Part shown: piece by piece, positions 34,066 to 45,706 of the stretch
Position numbering within the stretch: position 1 is the first letter of the stretch
How the letters are laid out: each line of letters begins with the position of its first letter
Origin: Amphiura filiformis
Lineage: Eukaryota > Echinodermata > Ophiuroidea > Amphilepidida > Amphiuridae
Length of the DNA stretch: 64,000 nt
Assembly: GCF_039555335.1 (NCBI RefSeq)
Contig: NC_092642.1
Coordinates: forward strand, 61,359,776-61,423,775
Direction: 5' to 3'
Notes under the pieces: model-generated
The model's database searches: none
What the model saw: the letters and a program-made list of their open reading frames with translations, nothing else
Told to the model about the DNA's origin: nothing
Position numbers and translations under genes: made by a program

Positions 34066-36700
34066 TGATGAGCGTTTTGATCTTGTTCCTCTTTTAGACT
34101 TATTTTTTACCAAATCTGTGGATTTTAAACACGTTACCATGGCACAGCGTCATCATCCCTATATCTTCATGTCAAAAATTGCCGTGATAGTACGGCGAAT
34201 CCTCTCGTTTTTCAATAGCTACGCATGGCGATTTTGTTCCAGATAGGCCGAGCGACTCAGGCTAAGCATCATACGTCTTATCATATGAGATACCACCAAG
34301 TTTCTATTCTACATATTATTACGATTTGCGTACATGCTCTAGTACCACATGTAGTGTTGCTATTACAAGGAAATTCGATTTCTTTTCAGGTAAAACCCAG
34401 GTTTTGTTTTTAATACACTAACTTGAAATTAAATACACTAATAGCGGCCATTGTTGTTGGCTCTGGAAATATTTTTACTGCATTTTATGCGTAACAATTT
34501 TTAAATCGCAGGTTGAAATTGTGATATATTTCATTTTGAGAATTACAATTATATAAAGGAACATTTAGCCCATTCACCTAAGATCCAGGTGTTGTATAGA
34601 ATATATTCAATCACAAGTCTATGTCACAATGCATATGTAAACTTTCTTTATCCATGTCAACAATAGAATATTGATCACCAATGGGGTATGGAGCTGTATG
34701 AAAAAAATATTTATAATATAGGGTGTTGACATTGTGCATGGCATCAGAAGGTAGCGAAAATATAGGTTTCACTTTTTTAAAAACTATATATGTATAGCTT
34801 TTATCAACCTTGCACCTGCAAAGTTTCAGGTTCGAATTCCTAAAAATAATGGAGTTAGACTCATTTTTTTACCAAATCTCAGGATTTTAAACACGTTACC
34901 ATGGCAACAGAAGAGAGCGAAAATATATGTTTCACTTTATTTTACTATATATGGTTATAAAATCCCTAGTCACTTTTGACTAGAAACTAGTCAAATTTGA
35001 CTAGATTGCGGGTGCAATAGGATCTTACTAGACTCTAGTCATTTTGACTAGGATAATCTAGTCGACAGGAACGACTAGGGAGTCTTGTCAAAACATGACC
35101 AGAATATCTAGTCATTTTTTTTTCACTTCTGACTAGAAACTAGTCAAATTTGACTAGATTGCGGGGTGCAATAGGATCTTACTAGATTCTAGTCATTTTA
35201 AATTCTAGTCATGTTAATTTGGGAAATGCATCATCTACGCTAAGAGAGGAACACTACGCCTCACTGTGGTGTTAAATAGCCATCAAGTGTATTTGATAGC
35301 ATGGTGACACGTATTACAGAAATTATCTATAAAATTACGGTCTTAAAAGAGGATGGCAGAAAATTATAATGTATTTGCTTGAAAATATAAAATCTATGGT
35401 GTTAAATAGCGTTTGCCCTGTGTTCTTCATCCGTGGTTTTGTTTCCTATTATTTCAACTGAGTATAATATTTATGATTTAGAGAAGGTCCTCCAAACACT
35501 AGCACTCATCACAATAATCATTTGTTACAAAATTGTTACCCAATTTGTTACCGAAATTGGTGTGAAAACTCACACCAAATTCTGCATCCTCGACTTGGAA
35601 TTGACTAGAATTTCTTGACTAGAATTTATGACCAGACGTAAATGACTAGATATGCGTTGACCAGGCATAAATGACTAGATCAGCGTTGAAATGATTAGAA
35701 AATGACCAGAATCTCGTCAAATTATTTTGACTAGGATTTCTAGTCGAAAAAACGACTAGGTATTTTTAAGAGTGTAGCTTTTATCAACCTTGACACACCT
35801 ACAAAGTTTCAGGTTCGAATTTCTAAAAATAACGGAGTTAGACTAATTTTTTACCAACTCTGTGGATTTTAAACACGTTACCATGGCAACAGGAAATCAT
35901 GAAAACATGTGTTTCACTTTATTCTACTGTTTATGGTTAGATTTTATCAACCTTGACATATTTGCAAAGTTTCAGGTTCGAGTTTCTTAAAATAACGAAG
36001 TTATGACTCATTTTTACCAAATCTGTGGATTTTAAACACGTTACCATGGCAACAGGAAATCACGAAAACACATGTTTCACTTTATTCTACTGTTTATGGT
36101 TAGATTTTATTAACCTTGACATATTTGCAAAGTTTCAGGTTCGAGGTTCTAAAAATAACGGTGTTAGACTCATTTTTTAGCAAATCTGTGGATTTTAAAC
36201 ACGTTACCATGGCAACAGAAGATAGCGAAAATATATGTTTCACTTTATTTTACTATATATGGTTAGCTTTTATCAACCTTGACACACCTGCAAAGTTTCA
36301 GGTTCGAGTTTCTTAAAATAACGACGTTAGACTCATTTTTTACCAAATCTGTGGATTTTAAACACGTTACCATGGCAACAGAAGATAGCGAAAATATATG
36401 TTTCACTATATTTTACTATATATGGTTAGTTTTTATCAACCTTGACACACCTGCAAAGTTTCAGGTTCGAGGTTCTAAAAATAACGACGTTAGACTCATT
36501 TTTACCAAATCTGTGGATTTTAAACATGTTACCATGACAACAGAAGATAGTGAAAATATAAGATTCACTTTATGTTACTTTATATGGTAAGTTTTTATCA
36601 ACCTTGATATATCTGCAAAGTTTCAGATCCAAGATTAAAAAAATAACGGAGTTAGACTTATTTAAAACCTTTTTTCCCCATTGATTTTCATCAAAATCAC
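34066..36700. repeat. 165-bp satellite, interrupted by a CTAGTC-rich element
   Basis: Units marked by TTTATCAACCTTGACACACC, GCAAAGTTTCAGGTTCGA, AAAAATAACGG.GTTAGACTC and ATTTTAAACACGTTACCATG recur from about 34799 to 36700, with starts near 34799, 35779, 35943, 36105, 36268, 36431 and 36595. A partial, isolated unit lies at 34070-34145. Open frames of 66-103 codons here are satellite artefacts. Confidence 0.92.
34958..35774. mobile_element. DNA element built of CTAGTC/GACTAG words, inserted in the satellite
   Basis: It splits a satellite unit after ATATGGTTA and before TAGCTTTTATCAACC, so TA is the likely target. The left end TAAAATCCCTAGTC and the inverse of the right end CACTCTTAAAAATACCTAGTC are similar; the left seems to lack about six bases. 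Both subterminal regions are dense in GACTAG, CTAGTC and AACTAGTCAAATTTGACTAG palindromes. No transposase. Confidence 0.8.
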
Positions 36701-38046
36701 AAAAATCATGGTTTTTTGACGTTTTAGCTAAGATTTTGGTCACGTGACTTGTAAATGAGAATTGGTATGCCCAAATATGGCATCATTGTTGTGTTAGCTT
36801 TCCAAATAACCACATCAAGCAGGCCACCTAATGTATGCAAACAGCAGACAACATGATGCACACTTTTGGTGGTCCGCTTGATTTCAAATACTAGCAGTCC
36901 ACCACATATTGACATCTAGTGTCACACCAGATGTCAACATCTGGTTGTCAACTGGATGTGCCTAAACCGGAGTGACACCGGATGTCACATCCAGTGGACC
37001 ACCAGTGGGCATCCAGTGGGCATCTGGATGCGCGAAACGCCTGTGTATATATCCCCTTTTATTTTTTGAGCCGAACAACTACGGCAAAGCAAAGTAAATT
37101 GGAATTTACTACCAGCGCGTATGTCGCCAATACGTACCACTCCTTCGGTCATGTTATGGTACGACCCTTTGTTGTGTAGATCACCGTCCTGCACGCCGTG
37201 TGTACTGTGTGTTATGAACATCGTGTATGCGTTCGACTAATAATTCCATCGTAATAATAAGACGCCGGTTCCGGCGCTTTATTCAAAATCTCGGATTTTG
37301 ACAAAACTACAGCACCTAGAGTCTTGAATTTTGCAGGGTATATTGGTTTAATAAAGTACAATATAATCGTGTAAAAAAGTGAATTTAAAAAAATCAGTGA
37401 GGGCGTCCTCCTCAGCAAATGTTATAATATGGCTTTAAGAATTATAACAAAAGTTCCGCTGGACATATTATATTATTCTTATTCATCCTAAAGTACGGCG
37501 TATATAGGACTGGCAAGCGAGTCTATGTAGGCCTATAATAATATATTTATTATCAATCCAGGAAGTTAATTATTATTATTATTAAAATATCAGCTCTTCC
37601 ATTATATGTTATTGTATTTATCGTCAGTTCAACAAATATTTAAAAGAAGGGCCTACATAAAAAGGCAGAAAACGATCGTGTAGTTTACACTTTCCGATAC
37701 ATTAAAAAAAAAAAAAAAAAGAATTATGTATGTATTTGATGGGATGGGGTCAAATTTGCAAAAGCGTACAAAAAAGTTGCGAGCGTAGCAAAAATACAGT
37801 TTTTTTTAATGCTTTTTGGATCAAAAGAACAAAACCGCCCCCTGGAAAAAAGGTCAAATTTTCAAAATTCACACCCCCAAGAAAAAAAACCAAAATCCTG
37901 CGTATGGGCCTGACTATGTCCTTTTATGAAAGGGTCACATATGAGTAATAATAATGTCCTTGTATGTACCGGTAATATTAAAAGCACTTACGTTTATTTT
38001 TGCATTGAAATGTACAGGAAAACTATAAATCCTTGCCTATGGCCAC
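36701..38046. other. Intergenic DNA, no gene recognised
   Basis: Contains CATCCAGTGG/CATCTGGATG words at 36930-37035 related to 27400 and 27980, a GACGCCGGTTCCGGCGC palindrome near 37260, and poly-A runs. Open frames do not resemble proteins. Confidence 0.45.
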
Positions 38047-38714
38047 TTAAGGGCTGGGGTATGAACGTTTGGACAGTATTTATTTTGGGACATCAGAGCA
38101 CATCAGACATATCGAATTGCATTCTGAATACGAAGAATGTCATTCTGATATCAAATAATTTTGATTTTTGAAATTCGCAATTTAATACACATTTTATGGC
38201 AAATCATTAAAATTGATATTTTTGATATTTAACAGTACTTGAAGTAAACTTTACAAATCTGATGATTTATACTTAAAGTGTATGTAGGTGGGATGAAAAG
38301 CCGACGATCAATTGAAAATTTTGACCTTTCGTATTGAAGATATGGATTTTTTCCCCAAAACACCAAAAAAATTAGGTCTTTTTGGGAAAAAAATCCATAT
38401 CTTCAATATGAAAGGTCAAAATTTTCAATTGACCGTCGGCTTTTCCCTCCTGCTACATACACTTTAAGAATATATCATTACATTTATATAATTTACTTCG
38501 AAGACTGTTATATATCAAAAATTTGAAAAATATCAAATTTTTATAATTTGTCATAAAATTTGTATTATATTGTGATTTTCAAAGAATGAAAATTATTTGA
38601 TATCAGAAAGACATGCTTCGTATTCAGAATGCAATTCGATAGGTCCGAGGTGCTCTCATGTCCCACAAAACAATACTGTCGAAACGCAATAAACGCTCAT
38701 TTTAGATCCCTTAA
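38047..38714 (+). mobile_element. TTAA-flanked palindromic element P1, copy 2
   Basis: From TTAAGGGCTGGGGTATGAACG to ATTTTAGATCCCTTAA, with a fold-back centre near 38365. It is very similar to copy 3 at 49016-49672. Non-coding; orientation assigned relative to copy 1. Confidence 0.9.
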
Positions 38715-39099
38715 TATACCGATTATTTCTATTTAATCATCCTCCGTACAATTACAAAGAAGGGTATGTAGACTCATCATGCTCATTGTCCTTGTGCATA
38801 ACTGCGTTTTATAAGTTTTTAATGCCTTCATAATCACTTTTCATTTCATTCATTGTCAACAATTGACGCGATTCCAAATACAGCGCGCCACCTACGATCA
38901 CGCCCTGCTGATCTACTTCGCGCAGAGCATCATGGGTAAAAGTCGACATCCATGACGCGTCGACGATGAACCATCGACCAAGGAAACGGAAACGAGTGTT
39001 GCTATCGATTAGGCCTACTCATTACTCAACCACTTTTGTTTATTTACGTTGATGATGATCAGCTGTTGATTCAACCCTCCGACGATTTTTTTTCATTCC
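38715..39099. other. Intergenic DNA
   Basis: Contains, at 38868-38892, a 25-bp segment (CGATTCCAAATACAGCGCGC core) that recurs inverted at 43025-43049 next to a palindromic MITE. Otherwise unremarkable. Confidence 0.45.
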
Positions 39100-39905
39100 T
39101 GCCCCCTTTTTAAAGTTAATTTCGACAGTCATGGTTTAGGCCTACCTCTGTGAATGTTCAGAGTGTTAGGCTTATTCCCACATAAAATAATGGGCATCAA
39201 TTAAACCCTTATTAATTTTCAAACTTTTCCGAACTTTCCGAGGCGCTTGGGAAAATACTTTAGGCTCTCGTTTACAAGAAAAGAAAACACTTTCAGGTCT
39301 TTAAGCTTTGTTGTAAGTAGGGCTATAATAGACTTGATTTAAAAAAAATAATATGATTGGGGATAGGCCTACTTAGATCCTCATGCATATAGGCCTATCC
39401 TTAAAAAATCCCAATTTTAAAACCTTGTTTGTTTTTAGTAAAGTAGGCCTAATTCTCAATATTTAGAATATCGAAATATTTAATACATATTTTAACAGCA
39501 TGGACATCGTAAAGCATTTTTTTTTAATGTGTTTTCTGCCTCCTTTTTAAAGTAAATTTCGACAGTCATGGTTTAGGCCTAGCTCTGTGAATGTTCAGAG
39601 TGTTAGGCCTATACCCACACAAAATAATGGGCATCAATTAAACCCTTATTTTCAAACTTTTCCGAGCCCGATCCGAGGCGCTTAATTGGGAAAATACTTT
39701 AGTTTAGGCTCTCGTTTACAAAAAAAGAAAACACTGAAAAATATGATTGGGGATAGGCCTACTTTATATATATCCTTTAAAAAAAACCCAATTTAAAAAA
39801 AACAACCTGTTAGTTTTAAGTAAAGCAGGCCTAATTCTCAATAGGCCTATTTAGAATAACGAAATATTCAATACATATTTTAACAGCATGGACAGCGTAA
39901 AGCAT
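39100..39905. repeat. Tandem duplication, two copies, spacing about 430 bp
   Basis: 39105-39300 and 39537-39735 share long runs: TTCGACAGTCATGGTTTAGG, GTGAATGTTCAGAGTGTTAGG, AATAATGGGCATCAATTAAA, GGCTCTCGTTTACAA. The following segments (AATATGATTGGGGATAGG, ATTTAGAATA.CGAAATATT, CATGGACA.CGTAAAGC) are duplicated as well. Confidence 0.88.
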
Positions 39906-39922
39906 TTTTTTAATATGATTAA

Positions 39923-40743
39923 GGGAACGTTCATAAATACTTTGGTAGGGGGGGCTGGAAAATTTTGATTTCGGTATGTCAAAACTTTTTTGACCCCCCC
40001 TCTGTCTGTATGTTAAACTTTTAGAACCCCCCCTCTTTATGGACTGAAAACTTTTTGACCCCCCCTTTGTAAACACCCAAACTTTTTACCCCCCACACAC
40101 ACACACATAATGAAAGTATACTAGTACTTAAAATACTCCACTCTTGTTTCCACTATAGGTAATGCTTTATTTTACTAGTACAGTGGATTAAACTATACAG
40201 TTTCAACCTTGTTACAAATTCAAGCAAACAGATCCGCAATAAATTAATCATTTATCAGTGTCACTCTTACAGGCCTTATTAGGCCTAAATTGTCAGGACA
40301 TCATAAAATATAAATAAATTGCTTTCAAATAAGGTCTCAAAAGTTATTGCATGGATGTATCAGGGGTGTATCCAGCTTTCTTGGTGTGGGGGGATGACAT
40401 TTTGCGGCACAGACGAAAAACAATTGCAGTTGCTTTACATACATATATACCGGAGCTTTAAAAAAATGCTTTACTGCGCGCGTAAAGTGCAAAAATTTTG
40501 TATTTTACTCTATTTACGCCTATGATCGGGATGAAAAGAGCTTTATTGTGACAATGTGCGCGCGTAGCGCGCACAAATTTGTATTTAACTTTTTGGACCC
40601 CCCCTTTATGGGTGTCAAAACTTTCTTGACCCCCCCTTTTGCCATGTCAAAACTTTTTTGACCCCCTTTTTGGAAGGTCAAAACTTTTTTGCCCCCCCTA
40701 CAAATTTTCCAGCCCCCCCACCAAGGTATTTATGAACGTTCCC
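39923..40743. mobile_element. G-tract MITE family G1, copy 1
   Basis: The ends GGGAACGTTCATAAATACTT and the inverse AAGGTATTTATGAACGTTCCC. Each subterminal region carries several repeats of a poly-C/poly-G word followed by a TCAAAA.GTTTTG-type word. The central part is AT-rich. No coding capacity. Copy 2 is at 43493-44684. Confidence 0.88.
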
Positions 40744-43024
40744 TAAAACGTTTTCGAATTTCAAATGTACTCTATTCCTATTCAACCATCTACGGTTAAA
40801 ACTCGATGTCAAAAATGTTGATGTCTCTGATCGACCATCTAGGCCTATAAACCCGATGTCATGTCAATTTTCGAGTTGATAATAGCAAATGCTTTTGATG
40901 CAAGACAATTTCAAACAGGTAATTTAATCTAAAACTCAAATTCGTGCCTTTTTTATTTCTTGATTGGATAACTTTTCCCATAATTATTACCATAGGCCTA
41001 CATATGATTAAGATAAAAGCGTTTGGTTTTCATAAATGTTTTGAACGCTTGTCTTATTTTTATTTTTATTATTTTTTCTTTCTAACCTAGGCCTATCGAG
41101 ATGTTTTACATTTATAACCTTTTTAACAAACTTGAATAGATATTATAAGCATTTTCGTGTGACGTTTTGAAACGCTCTGTGTAGCATGATGTAGGCCTAC
41201 TGTATGATCATGAAAGGTCGTAAATTTAGAAGCCATTTCCTTCTAGGCCTATATAGCCCTATAAACAAAACACTTCGGCCCCAATGTATAATGTCGGGAG
41301 AAAATACTTGCACTAAACAAATAAACCTGTTAATTTTTAAAATAAACTCTCGTGGTGCAATTCTGTCAACAAAATTACATAGGCTTATGAACCAGGGGCT
41401 GGGGACTCAGCCCCCTCAATAAATTTGGTGCGGGAGCTCGAATAGGCCTACCCTTCTGTATGAATAGGCACGTTTTCATTTTCAAAGTCCACAATGCCGT
41501 AAAGGTTGGACTACACTACAGTTCAGTTCTTTTCACAGTGTTGACTTATAATTTCATGAGAAAGAAAAAGAAAATGGAAAAATTAAAATCTTTCCCATTT
41601 TCTTTTTCTTTAAAAAAAAACATGTATAGGCATAGGCCTAGGTGTTTAAAATTGTCCAATTGAATACGCTCGTATTTAGTCGAAAAAGTTTTTGATTTTT
41701 CAATGTTGTGCCGACCGATAATATGACTAAAAAGAAACTCATTCCAACCAACGTGTGCTATTTGGGAGTAGGTCTAGGCCTATACATTAAGAGCAAATTT
41801 CCTTGGGTTATGAATTATTAAAGGGGAAAGATGAAATAAAGATGGTATGACATGCAAGAAAGCGGAAGTAAAAATAAATATGAAAAAGAAACATGAATTA
41901 ATATTAAAATCGGGCATGACAATTGTCAAATTTAAACCTTAATTGTGACACGATCTGGTTCATGGGGGCCAAAGGAGGCATTTTTGAAAATTGTGTTACT
42001 GTAATTAGGCTATCATTTTAAATTGAAAACACCAAAGGTCTAGCATAGGGCCTACTTGGTTCTAAAGTTATAAAGTTTTTTCATGCAGATTTTCTTGATA
42101 TGCCTTAAAATAATGATCTTTTAAAATTCATGTACTCTTTTGCAGTTTGAAACTTTCTTCATCTTTATTATAATGCTAGAACTCTATGAGGTATTGTTGA
42201 ACTTATGCATTAAAGTCTCAAATTGAAATATTAACAAAAAATAAATGCTATTTTTATGCGGTAAGCTATGCCTACAAAGTGTTTTTATTGCGATCGTAAT
42301 TTTTTTGAATGTTTGATAGTAATATAATTAAAAATACAAATTTAGGCTAAACATAAAATAAGGACAAATCAAACAATTACAAGAATAACAAAAGCGGTAA
42401 ACCAATGTGATGCATGTTTATAAGTAATGAGTATTAAGAATCTTTTTAAAATTTACTTGAATTTCTTTGCTGTAGGCCTATGCCGCGCGGCGGGCCGCTA
42501 TAAGCGCCTTCGTGCAAAAAAACCCCCACATTTTTAGTAAATGTAGGCCGATTAAAAAAACGCAACACCTATAGTATGGATGTTGGTGTTATATTATTAT
42601 CGTATTGAACAAACAATAAATTCAGAAAGAATTAAAACAATTTATTCTAATAACCAAAATAAAACCTATGCGTTTTCCATTTAAAAAAAGGACAGGCCTA
42701 GGGCTACTTCGCATTGACTAGGCTCGCGCGTATCGGGCTGAAAAGCATCGTAAAGTTTAAAAACAAAAAAGGGCGGTTTTAGAAAATGGGATAACAAAAA
42801 GTTAACACCTAGTATCAACATCAAGTTTGCGGGTTTTAGAAAAGGACATCTATGAATATCAAACTGCAATATTTCACTTCAACACAGAAAGTCTCAAAAA
42901 ATTTCAAAAAGTACTACAAAACATTGTGTTTTTAGAGTAATAATCACAAACATGGTCAGCTATGGTTGATGAAAAAGGATGTCGACCCCAGATACGGGAA
43001 ATGCCAATTTTCACTGCCGTCGTT
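40744..43024. other. Intergenic DNA, TAGGCCTA-rich, no gene recognised
   Basis: AT-rich sequence with many TAGGCCTA words and poly-A runs. No exon or repeat family could be assigned. Confidence 0.45.
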
Positions 43025-43052
43025 GGTGGCGCGCTGTATTTGGAATCGCGAG

Positions 43053-43317
43053 AATTGAAGACCTGAGCGCAAGAAGACCGTAAGTCCACTTGGCCCCTCA
43101 ATATGTATACACTAAAGTTACGTATAGTTTCTTAGGGTTTTATAATGTTTAATACATGTTCCAGGGTGAAAACATCATGAAAGGTTGTGAAAGATTTGTT
43201 TTGGCCCTGAACATGTATAAAACGTTATCAAACTATATGAAACCATACGCAACTTGAGTGTATACATGTTGAGGGGCCAAGTGAACTTACGGTCTTCTTG
43301 CGCTCAGGTCTTCAATT
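43053..43317. mobile_element. Palindromic MITE family K1, copy 1
   Basis: Arms AATTGAAGACCTGAGCGCAA, then GAAGACCGTAAGTCCACTTG and GCCCCTCAA, with the inverse at the other end, about 90 bp each. The centre carries CATCATGAAAGGTTGTGAAAG. Copy 2 at 46749-47014 has the same arms with the central part inverted. It is immediately preceded by the 25-bp word also present at 38868. Confidence 0.9.
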
Positions 43318-43492
43318 GAATCCAAAAGAAGACATGGGCGTTGAACAATAAGCGCATGTCCGCATAAATTTGACCGGTATTGCATAGTCTTGCCCCTGGT
43401 ACGCCAGCAACAGAAAGGAAAACCCTTGAGGAAAAGGAGGGCTACCAGGAGCCTGAGGAAAAAGACGGAAGTAAAAAGATTGAAGAAAGTAA

Positions 43493-44684
43493 GGGACCGT
43501 TCATAAATACTTTGGTGGGGGGACTGGGCAAAGTGTGGGGGACACAAAAGTTTTGAGTTGCACAAAGGGGGGGGATCAAAAAGTTTTGGGTACTAAAGGA
43601 GGGGGGTCAAAAAAGTTTTAACAAGAAATACCAAAAGAACAAGAGCATACAATTTTTTTGCGCGCTACGCGCGCATATGTACCAATTAAGCCTCTTTTTA
43701 CCCCGATTATGGCCAAAAATAGTGTAAAATACATTTTTTGCTCATTACCGATACGGATATCCCATAAAAGCCTTTTTGGAATATCAAAGACTTTACATGT
43801 ATTCTACAGTCGCTACAAATAAAAAGGTATATGTATGTATCCCACTGATAATACTGGGTCAAAATGATGCAACCATTTTTTTTTTTTTTTTGCCACGAAA
43901 TTTATATTTTGCCCCCCTGACCAACAAAGCTGGCTACGCCCCCTGATAAACAAGTCTTATGTATTAAAAATCTTGAGTATGTGCCCGGATGTTGCTCTCA
44001 ATTTTCAGTGGCATAAAGACGGGCGGGGCAGGTGGGGGCATGTGCCCTGGGAGCCACTCTTAGGGGACGCTGAATTGGCCAATTTAGCATCCATTCTGCG
44101 CCCCTCTAAGCGATGAAAGTCAAAATTTTCGCGCGCTTCGCGCATTCCAGGGCAAAGTCATTTGAAAGATCAATTTAAGACCGATATTCAACTTTATTAT
44201 AAATTATATGCTCCGTGCGCAATAATTATTTCAACAATCGGGATCGACACCTATCCTTAGCCCTGTGCGCCACAAGCCCTATTAGCTACGCCATTGTCAA
44301 TTTCCCTTTCTTGTGTAACTTTTATTTATTTAATTATTGGTTATAAGAATTATTGGTTATAAAAATTGAATGCATAAATTGAAATTAAACTTCATACAAG
44401 TCACAGCATGTGAAAAACACCTTCAATTTTCATGTTTTTAGGAAACAGGCTATTCTAAATAAATGTGTGAACAAACTTGTAGGCCTATAATTTGCACAAA
44501 TGGAGTAGCCCCCTCCCCAGACTGTTTTTAACCTCTTGGAAAGGGGGGGGTCAAAAAGTTTTGTATGTCTAAAGAGGGGGTCAAAAAGTTTTAGGTTCTC
44601 TGGAGGGGGGTCAAAAAAGTTTGACTCCAAAAATTTCCAAGTGCCCAGCCCCCCCCCCACCAAAGTATTTATGAACGGTCCCTA
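43493..44684. mobile_element. G-tract MITE family G1, copy 2
   Basis: The ends GGGACCGTTCATAAATACTTTGGTGGGGGG and the inverse CCCCCCACCAAAGTATTTATGAACGGTCCC bound G-tract/TCAAAAAGTTTTG repeats. The interior differs from copy 1 and includes short GCGCGCTACGCGCGCA words. Non-coding. Confidence 0.88.
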
Positions 44685-45187
44685 AACAAGACGCAGATAA
44701 CATTATCTGTTATATTCATATGTGTCTATTCAAACGTATTCAAATATTGACTTATTAAACACAAAATAATATTAAATGACATAATTATGAGCTATTATTA
44801 TGTTGCATTTATTTTGCACTGTAAATTGCAGTGGTTTTACACCTCTGATATCGATCACACTTATTTTACCTTTCGATTGCTTTTGTTTATGAATTAATAG
44901 GAACTGCCATCACATACAACTTTCTTATAAATGATGATTACCTCCAACAGCACCCCAATTATATATTATCGAAACCATCATGATAACATTGATAATATGG
45001 CATTTCATTGCATAAAGGCCTACCTATGTAAATAGGTATCATGAAAAATAAATAATAAATAATGATCAAAATGTATGAACTTTATCACAAAAATAAATGA
45101 TATATTTCAGTCAAGTAAAACCTAGACAACACATTTATGGAGGTGTCCATGACTCATCCTTACCATATGTTTTAACCACGTTTTGTC
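44685..45187. other. AT-rich intergenic DNA
   Basis: No gene or repeat family recognised; possible 5' flank of the ABCG gene. Confidence 0.4.
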
Positions 45188-45583
45188 TTAGGCCGTATAA
45201 AATTAATGTTTTGGTTCTCGTCCAGAGGATTTTCATGAATTGATGAGGGAGGAGGTGTTTTTTTTTTTTTTTTTTTTTCAATGTAAAATTAGCATTGTCA
45301 GTAGTTTTCGGTCTTCTCCAACAGTGCTCGAGAAACGATGAGGCCCTTTTTTTTTTTTTTTCAAATGTGAGATTCTGAGGGATAAACCCCCTAGAGTACC
45401 ACAAAAAGACTTGGAAGTGATGCTTGTTCTCTAATAAACTTATTTATATGTATGAAGATTTCATAAATCATTCCAAAGTCTAAAAAAATTGAAAAATCTA
45501 AAAAAATCAAAAAAAATCTGACAAATCCCAGAAATTGATGAGGGAGGGGACGAGAACCAAAATATTAATTTTACACGGCCTTA
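45188..45583. mobile_element. MITE family M1, copy 2, just upstream of the first ABCG exon found
   Basis: Same ends and body as 25713-26098, nearly colinear with it (long T runs, GAGGGAGG, ACTTATTTATATGTATGAAG). It stops 56 bases before the acceptor-like site of the exon at 45640. Confidence 0.9.
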
Positions 45584-45639
45584 TACCGAACTATAGTAGG
45601 CATATCCCTACTTCTGATGCTGTTTATCATGCTTTGCAG

Positions 45640-45706
45640 GTATTCACTTCTCAGCAGCACGGTCCAAAGGGAGGTCTCAGCATTCAGAATGCCGGCTGAA
45701 GAAAAG
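45640..45706 (+). CDS. ABCG2: ABCG exon 1 (probable start codon; acceptor-like 5' edge)
   Basis: The sequence sits between TTTGCAG and a GTAGGA donor and ends ATG CCG GCT GAA GAA AAG (ATG at 45689), reading MPAEEK in the phase needed by exon 2. The acceptor-like left edge suggests an upstream untranslated exon. The frame is open upstream of the ATG, so the true start could be further 5'. The evidence is splice sites and phase only. Confidence 0.55.

Noticed and set aside
36116..36590. 66- and 103-codon open frames
   Set aside because: They are in-phase readings of the 165-bp satellite.
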